This document shows positions 1 through 6,181 of a stretch of 17,974 nt of DNA, piece by piece. The first letter of the stretch is position 1; every line of letters starts with the position of its first letter. The notes below the pieces were generated by a model. The model saw only the letters and a program-made list of their open reading frames with translations. It made no database searches and was not told the origin of the DNA. The stretch is from RGIG464 sp045643185 (GTDB lineage: Bacteria > Myxococcota_A > Bradymonadia > UBA4248), in NCBI GenBank assembly GCA_045643185.1, contig JAZUKH010000102.1, forward strand, positions 1 through 17,974. The letters run 5' to 3'. A program made the translations under genes and the position numbers.

Positions 1-133
1 CGGAGGCACAATCCGACTTATCCACACAGGCACCATCAGCATGCGCACCCGTCGTCGGAGCACTATCATCCCCACAGGAAACGCTCAACATCATCAGAGC
101 AGCAAAACTCACAAACAAAATCTGCTTTCTCAT
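1..133 (-). CDS. Putative Cys-containing lipoprotein, N-terminal fragment (gene continues beyond left edge)
   Basis: On the minus strand an ATG at 133 opens a frame that stays open to the window edge (44 codons). The protein starts MRKQILFVSF, continues with a hydrophobic stretch and reaches Cys20 in the context MLSVSC, followed by GDDS. This is a lipoprotein signal peptide with a slightly atypical lipobox (the -3 residue is Ser rather than Leu). The mature part begins acidic and already carries further cysteines (C36, C42), as is common in Cys-rich surface lipoproteins of myxobacteria-like organisms. A GAGG Shine-Dalgarno (141-144 on the plus strand) lies seven bases upstream of the ATG, and a sigma70-like promoter lies at 201-229. 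Function cannot be told from the fragment. The start is well supported by ribosome site, signal peptide and promoter. Confidence 0.75.
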   Translation of the reverse strand, partial: MRKQILFVSFAALMMLSVSCGDDSAPTTGAHADGACVDKSDCAS

Positions 134-200
134 TATTATTCCTCACGTAGTACTTAATCACTATTCGAAGCCTATTTCAGCTCCTAATAATCCATCTTTC

Positions 201-229
201 TATATAACCGTCTTAAACGCACTTTTCAA
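201..229 (-). promoter_or_regulatory. Sigma70-like promoter of the minus-strand lipoprotein gene
   Basis: Read on the minus strand, TTGAAA (224-229) is followed after exactly 17 bases by TATATA (201-206). Spacing and both hexamers fit a housekeeping promoter. It points left towards the lipoprotein start at 133, which would give a leader of roughly 60 bases. It sits in AT-rich sequence, so chance matches are easier here, but spacing and distance are right. Confidence 0.6.
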
Positions 230-262
230 TTTTTTTACCTTATTATATTGAACAACCCTGAC

Positions 263-302
263 ATCTCAGCCTGCTTGCCTTCGGCTTCGCTACGGCTGAG
301 AT
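263..302 (+). repeat. 40-nt hairpin repeat, copy 1
   Basis: ATCTCAGCC (263-271) and GGCTGAGAT (294-302) are perfect inverted arms around an interior containing CTTGCCTTCGGCTTCG (274-289), which itself can form a GCC-TTC-GGC mini-hairpin. The same 16-base core occurs in reverse complement inside each 112-bp repeat unit near the right edge (17792-17807 and 17904-17919). Copy 2 of this arm type is at 575-614. It resembles a REP-type dispersed palindrome in size; no known family is recognised. Confidence 0.75.
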
Positions 303-334
303 TTTCGTATTATCGACCAGAAAAATGAAAACCA

Positions 335-345
335 GGCTGAGATTT
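335..345 (+). repeat. Half copy of the 40-nt hairpin repeat
   Basis: GGCTGAGATTT repeats the right arm of the neighbouring 40-nt element (294-304), but no left arm is present. It may be a remnant of a decayed copy or a chance 11-base match. Confidence 0.35.
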
Positions 346-409
346 GACTATTGTTTAGGAAAAAATCGTCAAATTGACACATTAGTAATGAGTGGGGGAA
401 TGTAAATAG

Positions 410-423
410 ACCTACATGTAGGT
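410..423. promoter_or_regulatory. Perfect 14-bp palindrome, candidate operator
   Basis: ACCTACATGTAGGT is an uninterrupted inverted repeat without a loop, which suits binding of a dimeric protein rather than an RNA hairpin. It lies in the AT-rich gap, far from both flanking start codons (about 280 bases from the lipoprotein and 350 from the pseudokinase). Which gene it would serve, if any, is unclear. Confidence 0.35.
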
Positions 424-574
424 TTTGTATCTATCATAAATCATGATACTCAAGCCCCGTCTTTGATTCTCCAATATTTTGTTACATCTCGGTTAGCTTG
501 GTTGTGTTCCCTATATCGAATACAGCCATAATTTTAGGAACATTTAGTCGATTATCCTTGCCAATAACCACAAC

Positions 575-614
575 CTCTCAGCCTGCTTAACATCGGCTTA
601 GTTACGGCTGAGAT
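575..614 (+). repeat. 40-nt hairpin repeat, copy 2
   Basis: TCTCAGCC (576-583) and GGCTGAGA (606-613) form the same inverted arms as copy 1, and the spacing between them is identical. The interior has diverged (AACATCGGCTTAGT in place of GCCTTCGGCTTCGC) but keeps TCGGCTT and the flanking TGCTT and TACGG. Conserved arms and length with a drifting interior suggest a family of dispersed elements rather than a terminator. Confidence 0.7.
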
Positions 615-770
615 TTTGAATTTCTGATAGGACAAAGCACGCTCGGGCGAGGGCGAGTGGGGGGTACAAGCCGGCAAATATTCGTCAAAATCTCGCCAAA
701 TTTTGTCACAGTGATAAAGCCAAGAGCGTTTTTGGCGCTTTTGCCGCAATTTTTTGAACGAGATTTGATC

Positions 771-2276
771 ATGTCTGATTTTGAAGGCTCCACGCTGGCC
801 CTGCAACACTACTATGACGTCGCCGAAGTTTCGCGCAGGCTTCCCATGATGACGCTCTACCGCGCCAACGAACAGCCTTTTGGCACCAAAATGGCGGTCT
901 GGATGGCGACCCCGCCAAGGGAGGCGCCATTTCCAAAACAGATCCGTGAAAGACTGGAATCCGAACTGCTCAAAAATCGTGCGATCAACACCCCGAGCTC
1001 ACCGCGCATTCTGGATTTTGGTTCAGGTGACGGCAACGGATTTGTCGTGACCGACGAACTCGTCGGCGATCCACTGGCGACGTGGTTCAAATCAAACGGC
1101 CCGCTGCATCCGTGGCAGCTTCTGCGTCTAACCGAACAACTGGTCAACGTCGTCGAAGCAGCCCATCGTGCAGATATGCATTTTCTTGGTCTGACGACCC
1201 AAAACGTATTTGTCGTCGACGAAGAGCGCTTCGGCATTCGAACAGCGCCGCTCGGCATGTGTCTTCACCGTCAGGAATTACGTCACCTCCAAGACGTGTC
1301 GATCGTCCCCAACCTCGTGCGGCACGTGCCAGCGTGGGAATTCAACGACGTGGTGCCACCGACCCAGCCCGATTCCGAAGAAGGCAACGAAGAAAGCGGC
1401 ACGACGCCAGCCGACGAAGCCGAGGCGGCCGACCGAGCTCCGTCCGAATTCGTCGAACACACTTCGTCGGGCAGCATTCAAAACCTCGACCTGTTCGCCC
1501 AGAACGAAGATGCCGAAGACAACGCCTTTGAGCTCAAAGACCTGACGCCCGACGGGTTGGACGCCGACGTCTACGCCGTCGCAGCCATCCTGTACGAGGC
1601 GGTCTGCGGTCAACACCCGTATTTTGGAGACGGCCGCGAAGTCTGCGACGCCGTTTTTACGATGACCCGGTCCGAAGCCAAGGCGCTCACATCCAAGTTC
1701 GACATGCCCGACAGCATCTGCAAGGCCATCACCGAGCTCGTCAAAGTTCCCAAAGCCGGTGCGCTCAACGGTCTGTTGTCGCTCATTCACGCCCAGCTGA
1801 ACGAATCGGAACGCGTCAAGGCGCTGCATGCCGAAAAAGCCTACCTCGACGCCCCGGCATTTGAACCGCTCAAAGCCAAACCGCAAAAAGTCGGTTTTCA
1901 CATTCCTCACCCGCGACTCGTCACGGCGCTCCTCGCGTGCATTTTGCTGATCGGCACGGCGGCCATCACGCACCACTTCAGCTCGCAGCGACACCCGGTG
2001 GATCTCTTCGCGCTGCCCGAACTGCTACCTGCCGTGTCGGAAGGCGTCGACCTCGTTTTGCCGCAGCCAGCCGATCATCCTGATCTCAAGCTCTATCTGA
2101 CCAACCTCGCCGATGGTTCCCTCATTCCCCTCGGTCAACTGCCGTTCATTTATCGCAACCAGCCGACGTCCGCCAAAATAAACTTCGTCCTCATGGATGA
2201 GCGCGGAAAGACCACGCAGCTGCCTGTGCTGACCAATTCGGAACCGGGTCTGCAGATCGTCACCCCGGTGTTTTAA
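771..2276 (+). CDS. Membrane-anchored serine/threonine pseudokinase-like protein
   Basis: This 501-residue protein has the outline of a Hanks-type Ser/Thr kinase but lacks its catalytic residues. The region AHRADM...TTQNV (131-146) aligns without gaps to the usual AHxxGIVHRDLKPQNV, so the catalytic Asp becomes Gly140 and the Lys becomes Thr142, while Asn145 is kept. DFG appears as PLG (160-162) and the VAIK lysine as Trp44. The alpha-F motif DVYAVAAILYEAVCG (266-280) is well kept. An acidic, Ser/Glu-rich insert (about 196-257) replaces the activation segment. One membrane helix (384-399) leads to a C-terminal domain of about 100 residues, probably periplasmic. The ATG at 771 was chosen because it starts MSDFEGS; an in-frame GTG at 657 would add 38 residues unlike the rest. 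A regulatory or scaffold role is inferred. A true but very divergent kinase is unlikely. Confidence 0.72.
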   Translation: MSDFEGSTLALQHYYDVAEVSRRLPMMTLYRANEQPFGTKMAVWMATPPREAPFPKQIRERLESELLKNRAINTPSSPRILDFGSGDGNGFVVTDELVGDPLATWFKSNGPLHPWQLLRLTEQLVNVVEAAHRADMHFLGLTTQNVFVVDEERFGIRTAPLGMCLHRQELRHLQDVSIVPNLVRHVPAWEFNDVVPPTQPDSEEGNEESGTTPADEAEAADRAPSEFVEHTSSGSIQNLDLFAQNEDAEDNAFELKDLTPDGLDADVYAVAAILYEAVCGQHPYFGDGREVCDAVFTMTRSEAKALTSKFDMPDSICKAITELVKVPKAGALNGLLSLIHAQLNESERVKALHAEKAYLDAPAFEPLKAKPQKVGFHIPHPRLVTALLACILLIGTAAITHHFSSQRHPVDLFALPELLPAVSEGVDLVLPQPADHPDLKLYLTNLADGSLIPLGQLPFIYRNQPTSAKINFVLMDERGKTTQLPVLTNSEPGLQIVTPVF

Positions 2277-2340
2277 AGATCCGTCGACCAGGCCTGTCAA
2301 GCGCCGAAATGCCGTGAAAAGGCCCTGCCAGGAGAAGGGG

Positions 2341-2420
2341 TAGCGGCGTATTTGGTGATGATGCGGTGGAGACGTCCGGTCCGGGCGTCTCCACCGCATC
2401 ATTTGCCAAATAGCCGCGTA
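2341..2420. repeat. Long near-perfect palindrome (80 nt)
   Basis: A perfect 17-bp inverted repeat (2358-2374 with 2386-2402, loop of 11 bases) is extended outward by TATTTGG/CCAAATA (2349-2355 with 2406-2412) and GCGGC/GCCGC (2343-2347 with 2413-2417), with only small mismatches and bulges. A smaller GGGGG-CCCCC stem follows at 2421-2436. No T-tract follows, so it is not a classic intrinsic terminator, though it lies between the pseudokinase and the next gene and could end or protect its transcript. A miniature palindromic mobile element is another possibility. Confidence 0.7.
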
Positions 2421-2562
2421 GGGGGAGACTTCCCCCTTTCCAAAAAAGAAAACAAATCAACGTCTTTCAGACCGTCCTGACCTTATTGCATTACAAGCCT
2501 GCCAAAACTGTGATAGACTAAAGTGATTTTTTGGCAAAAAAGCCTTTCACACGGAGTTGATC

Positions 2563-3381
2563 ATGCAGGTAACAGAGCAGAGGATTGAAGCGCTCAAAGC
2601 ATTTAAAGCGCAGATCGAAGGAAAAAATGACTTTGAAGTGCTCGAAGTCAACACAGATTGTGACGATTCAGCCGTCAGAGCTGCTTATTTTGCCCAGATC
2701 AAGAAGTACGGCGCGGACTTTTTTATTGGCGCCGACAGCGACACGATCGCGGACGTGACCGTCGTCAACAAGCGATTGCGTGAGGCTTACGATCACCTTC
2801 AGAATGCCGAAAAGCGCAAAGCGTTGCTTGAATCGATGAAACAAAGCGAGAATTCCGAGCCGGACGAGCCTAAGGAAGCGCAGGAACCCCTTGATATTGC
2901 TGCTGTTTTTGAAGCCGAGCAGTCGCTCACGCGTGCCAAATCGCTCATGAGTCGCGGCGACTACGATCTGGCCCTCAAACACCTCGAAAACGCGCGTAAC
3001 AACGATCCCAACAACTTTGAGATCAAGGTGCGATATGCCTTTGCAGAGTTTATGAATCTCGAACTTGATGCCGGGGGGCACCGTCCGGCTGCCAAAGTGG
3101 CTGCCACGCGGGAAATTCTCGAAAAAGCCGCCAAAGAATGGCCCAATAACGACGAGATCCGCATTTATCAGGGCGAAGTGGAAAAGCTGGAGGACAACAT
3201 CGACAAGGCGCTCGAATTCTATCGCCAGGCCGTGAAGATGAACAATTCGCCGATAGCCCAGCGAGAAGTCAAACTCATTGAAAGCCGCCAGGCCAACAAA
3301 GCGGCTAAAGAAGAAGCGCCCAAATCATTTCTCGACCAGATCAAGGCGACGATCAAAAAGCTTTCAGAAATCAAACTTTAA
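2563..3381 (+). CDS. J-domain-like and TPR protein, function unknown
   Basis: This is a 272-residue soluble protein with no signal peptide. Residues 22-92 look like a J domain (NDFEVLEVNTDCDDSAVRAA, then VNKRLREAYDHLQNAEKRKA), but the HPD tripeptide needed to stimulate DnaK is absent; KKYGADFF occupies that place. After an acidic linker (95-110), TPR-like helix pairs follow (about 119-152 and 195-228), with DPNNFEIKVRYAFAEF and YQGEVEKLEDNIDKALEFYR as typical segments. The tail is Lys-rich. GGAG at 2553-2556 lies six bases before the ATG at 2563; an in-frame TTG at 2557 is a worse start. J-like plus TPR proteins are common in myxobacteria-type genomes, often as adaptors. Partner and role are not known. 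Confidence 0.8.
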   Translation: MQVTEQRIEALKAFKAQIEGKNDFEVLEVNTDCDDSAVRAAYFAQIKKYGADFFIGADSDTIADVTVVNKRLREAYDHLQNAEKRKALLESMKQSENSEPDEPKEAQEPLDIAAVFEAEQSLTRAKSLMSRGDYDLALKHLENARNNDPNNFEIKVRYAFAEFMNLELDAGGHRPAAKVAATREILEKAAKEWPNNDEIRIYQGEVEKLEDNIDKALEFYRQAVKMNNSPIAQREVKLIESRQANKAAKEEAPKSFLDQIKATIKKLSEIKL

Positions 3382-3449
3382 GGTGAGCAGAAGCCCCGAC
3401 ATTTTTCGTGATGAAAAATAACCATTTTTCCGCTTAGACGGTGGAAACC

Positions 3450-4646
3450 ATGACAGATTCAAAAACCTCAGACAGTCTCGTCAAAGAATTGTCGTTCCAG
3501 CTGACGGTCACGCGAGCGATGCTCAAGACCGTGGAGCTCGACCAGATTCTGTACATCATCCTGTCTGGAATTACGCACGGCGACGGACTCAATTTTAATC
3601 GAGCCGTGCTTTTTCTGGCCTGGGATCGCAGGAACGAACTGCGCGTCTCACGGAGCGCCGGCCCGGCCAACGGCGCCGAAGCGCACCGCATCTGGGAAGG
3701 CATCAAAGCCGAAAAGCTCGACCTTCAGAGCCTGATCGATCGCTACACGTCGATGCCGGACGAGATCCAGTATCTAACCGGGCATTTGTTGTCGTTCGCC
3801 CTCAAACTCGAAGAAGCGAAACCGCTTGACTCGCTCGAGCACATGAGTTTTGAGCTTCGAGACATCATTTCTCACTGTGTCGCGACCAAACAGCCGTTCA
3901 TTGTGAACGGTATCGAAGCGACGTATCTGGATTTGGCGAGCAACGAGCAGATCTCGTTCAAGAATTTCGCGGTCGTCCCGATCATTTTGAACAACGAAGT
4001 TTTTGGCGTAATCTTGACCGACAACATGTTCAACAGCCGCATCATCGCGTCAGATGAGCTACGTGGTCTGAGCACGGTCGCCAACCTTGCCTCCATTGCG
4101 CTCGAACGTGCCATGCTGTACCGAAAGCTGACGGAAATGGCCCAGGTGGACGGTCTGACGGGCGTATTCAACCGCCGTTATTACGAGCGCTATCTTCACG
4201 ACGAGTTTTTGCGTTCCAAACGTCTTCATCGCGCCCTGAGCATGATCGTTTTCGACATCGACCTGTTCAAGCGCTTCAACGACACGTACGGTCACGAATG
4301 CGGCGACCGCGTGCTCAAAGAGTTTGCACACATTCTCAAGACAAACACGCGCGAGAGCGACATGGTCGCGAGATATGGCGGTGAAGAGTTTGTGGTGCTT
4401 TTGACGGGCGAACAGTCGTCGCAAGACGCGTGGGCAGCAGGCGAAAAGTTAAGACGCTGCATAGAGATGAGCGCATTTACCGGATTCAACGCCGGTCAGA
4501 TCACGGCATCCGCCGGCGTCGCCATCGTCGGTCCCGAAGAAGACTTTGCGCAACTCTTCGCACGTGCCGACCAGGCGCTGTACGATGCCAAACGCGATGG
4601 CCGAAACTGCGTGAGGCTTTACGATGCCACGTCGTTTACCTCCTAG
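3450..4646 (+). CDS. GAF-GGDEF diguanylate cyclase
   Basis: This 398-residue cytoplasmic protein is predicted to make cyclic di-GMP from two GTP. The N-terminal half (about 15-222) reads as a GAF-type sensor (FAVVPIILNNEVFGVILTDN at 173-192, then ANLASIALERAMLYRKL). The GGDEF domain begins at VDGLTGVFNRRYYE (233-246) and carries the active-site signature GGEEF (310-314). RESD (301-304) lies exactly five residues before it and is a standard RxxD inhibitory site, so product inhibition is expected. The metal-binding FDIDLFKRFND is at 268-278. All catalytic signatures are intact, so it is probably active. The ATG at 3450 is preferred over GTG at 3441 because GGTGGA just upstream serves as ribosome site. 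The gene sits directly upstream of pilT, which makes a link to surface motility plausible but unproven. Confidence 0.9.
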   Translation: MTDSKTSDSLVKELSFQLTVTRAMLKTVELDQILYIILSGITHGDGLNFNRAVLFLAWDRRNELRVSRSAGPANGAEAHRIWEGIKAEKLDLQSLIDRYTSMPDEIQYLTGHLLSFALKLEEAKPLDSLEHMSFELRDIISHCVATKQPFIVNGIEATYLDLASNEQISFKNFAVVPIILNNEVFGVILTDNMFNSRIIASDELRGLSTVANLASIALERAMLYRKLTEMAQVDGLTGVFNRRYYERYLHDEFLRSKRLHRALSMIVFDIDLFKRFNDTYGHECGDRVLKEFAHILKTNTRESDMVARYGGEEFVVLLTGEQSSQDAWAAGEKLRRCIEMSAFTGFNAGQITASAGVAIVGPEEDFAQLFARADQALYDAKRDGRNCVRLYDATSFTS

Positions 4647-4740
4647 AGTTTTTTCAATCAACCGCGTGTCTGGATTCCCTGGGACGTCCAGCGCGCGCCT
4701 ATTTATTTTTCCAATTTATTTTTGATGACGAGGTCAATTT

Positions 4741-5871
4741 ATGAATAGCATGGAACAACAACAAGCGACGAGACGTGCTCAGATCACCCCCGATGCCGCG
4801 CGCAATACGATGGAACAGCTTCTGACGCTTATGGCGCGTGAAAACGCGAGCGACCTTCACATTTCGACCAACAGCGCGCCGCAGCTGCGCATCGACGGCG
4901 AGTTGGTTCCGCTGAAATCTGACCCCCTGACGCCGCCCCAGACGCGTGCGCTGTGTCTGAGTATGCTTTCACAGGACCAGCGTGACCGCTTCGACCAGGA
5001 AAACGAGCTCGACTTCTCATTCGGTATTGAAGGCGTCGCCCGTTATCGTGGCAATATCTTCATGCAGCGCGGCGCCGTGGCTGGCGCATTTCGTCTTATT
5101 CCGACCAAGCTTCGCACCTTCGAAGAACTGGGTCTGCCCGACTCGCTCCGTCGCTTTGCCGACCTTCCGCGTGGCCTCGTCCTCGTCACTGGCCCGACCG
5201 GTTCCGGTAAATCGACCACGCTCGCGACGATCATCAACCACGTCAACATGACGTATCACAAGCACATCATCACGGTCGAAGACCCGATCGAGTATGTGCA
5301 CCCCAACAAGGTCTCCCTCGTCAACCAGCGTGAAGTCGGCAGCGACACCGAGAGCTACCACTCCGCAGTACGTTACCTTTTGCGTCAGGACCCGGATGTC
5401 GTCCTCATCGGTGAGTTGCGTGACCGAACGTCTATCGAGACCGCACTGACCATGGCTGAAACGGGCCACCTTGTACTCTCGACGCTTCACACGAACAGCT
5501 GCGCCCAGACCATCAACCGTATCATCGACGTTTTTCCGGCGGAACAACAGGACCAGGTCAGAACCCAGCTCTCGTTCGTTCTTGAAGGCGTCGTGTGTCA
5601 GCAGCTTCTGCCGCACGCCTCCGGCCACGGCCGAGTGCTTGCGCTCGAGATCATGTCGGCCAACGCCGCTGTGCGAAACCTCATTCGTGAAGACAAGATC
5701 CACCAGATCTACTCCACCATGCAGCTCAACGCACGCGCCGACAACGGTGGCATGCAGACCCTCAACCAGTGCCTCGCCAATCTCTATAATTCGCGTCAGA
5801 TCACCCTCGAAGAAGCCCTCAATCACGCGGGCGACCTGGCCGAACTCAAGAAAATGCTCGGCATCATATAA
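4741..5871 (+). CDS. pilT: Type IV pilus retraction ATPase PilT
   Basis: This hexameric cytoplasmic ATPase powers pilus retraction. The 376-residue protein has an N-terminal PAS-like domain (ASDLHISTNSAPQLRIDG, 36-53), Walker A GPTGSGKST (151-159), an Asp box (ITVEDPIEY, 177-185), a Walker B region VVLIGELRD (220-228) and a His box GHLVLSTLHT (242-251). AVRNLIRE (310-317) matches the PilT-typical AIRNLIRE motif and argues for PilT over PilB or GspE. Length is slightly above the usual 345 because of a 30-residue N-terminal extension. GAGGT at 4730-4734 lies six bases before the ATG. No pilB is present; pilC follows after a 310-base gap. PilU is an alternative paralogue, but the C-terminus is short as in PilT. 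Confidence 0.93.
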   Translation: MNSMEQQQATRRAQITPDAARNTMEQLLTLMARENASDLHISTNSAPQLRIDGELVPLKSDPLTPPQTRALCLSMLSQDQRDRFDQENELDFSFGIEGVARYRGNIFMQRGAVAGAFRLIPTKLRTFEELGLPDSLRRFADLPRGLVLVTGPTGSGKSTTLATIINHVNMTYHKHIITVEDPIEYVHPNKVSLVNQREVGSDTESYHSAVRYLLRQDPDVVLIGELRDRTSIETALTMAETGHLVLSTLHTNSCAQTINRIIDVFPAEQQDQVRTQLSFVLEGVVCQQLLPHASGHGRVLALEIMSANAAVRNLIREDKIHQIYSTMQLNARADNGGMQTLNQCLANLYNSRQITLEEALNHAGDLAELKKMLGII

Positions 5872-6181
5872 CGCGGCAAGGCACCTTTGACGTTGCCTTG
5901 AGCCAGACGATCTGCATGAAACCATCGCGTCATAACGCGGGCAGCAGGTCGTCATGCCAAAACGAGGCGAGCAGCGACAGTCAGGTCGACAGCCCTCAAG
6001 AGGTCGATTTTTCGCGATCGCGAATAAAAGGTTTATATTATCAAGGCGCTTCTTTTGCCCGAAAATTAGCTCGAGCCAAAACACGACGTGTTTTTGAGGT
6101 AAATTGGGTCTAAAAGGAGCAAGGAGCGTATTTTTACAAGGCTCCGAGATTCCATCAACGCTTTATCTCACAGGGATTGTC
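5872..6181 (+). other. pilT-pilC intergenic region with stem-loops and a candidate promoter
   Basis: This 310-base gap has no credible gene; a 71-codon frame from 5898 has no recognisable features. CAAGGCA/TGCCTTG (5877-5883 with 5894-5900) forms a stem just after the pilT stop but lacks a T-tract. TTCGCGATCGCGAA (6011-6024) is a perfect 14-bp palindrome directly upstream of a TATATTAT stretch (6034-6041) that could be a -10 box. AAAACAC-GAC-GTGTTTT (6078-6094) forms a hairpin ending in a short T run, and AAGGAGC occurs twice in tandem (6114-6127). The layout suggests that pilC can be transcribed separately from pilT with a structured leader; this is inference. Confidence 0.5.
6011..6024. promoter_or_regulatory. 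Perfect 14-bp palindrome upstream of pilC, candidate operator
   Basis: TTCGCGATCGCGAA is a complete inverted repeat without a loop. It ends ten bases before the possible -10 box at 6034-6041, so it would overlap the -35 position, where a regulator would act. No good -35 hexamer is visible there, which would fit an activator-dependent promoter. Confidence 0.35.

Larger units (their letters stand above)
134..770. other. AT-rich intergenic region with palindromic elements
   Basis: About 640 bases without a convincing gene lie between the divergent lipoprotein and pseudokinase genes. The stretch is clearly richer in A and T than the coding regions. It holds the leftward promoter, two 40-nt hairpin repeats (263-302 and 575-614), a half copy (335-345) and a perfect 14-bp palindrome (410-423). 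A TTGACA hexamer at 374-379 has no good -10 partner. The open frames seen from about 550 to 810 on the minus strand run over the hairpin repeat and the start of the pseudokinase and look non-coding. Confidence 0.7.

Noticed and set aside
657..770. 38-residue N-terminal extension of the pseudokinase from GTG
   Set aside because: It has no ribosome site and its composition is unlike the rest; the ATG at 771 gives a natural start.
1278..1994. Minus-strand open frame of 238 codons opposite the pseudokinase
   Set aside because: It is antisense to a coherent kinase-like protein, with low-complexity composition and no ribosome site or domain.
4647..4740. Weak stem (CTGGA/TCCAG) between the diguanylate cyclase and pilT
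   Set aside because: A five-base stem with a large loop and no T-tract is too weak to call a terminator or regulator.
5017..6084. Minus-strand open frame of 355 codons opposite pilT
   Set aside because: It lies fully over pilT, which has every family motif. The antisense product has no recognisable domain; long antisense frames are expected from the codon bias here.
5898..6113. 71-codon frame between pilT and pilC
   Set aside because: No ribosome site, no domain, and it crosses the palindrome and the putative promoter region. Most likely non-coding.
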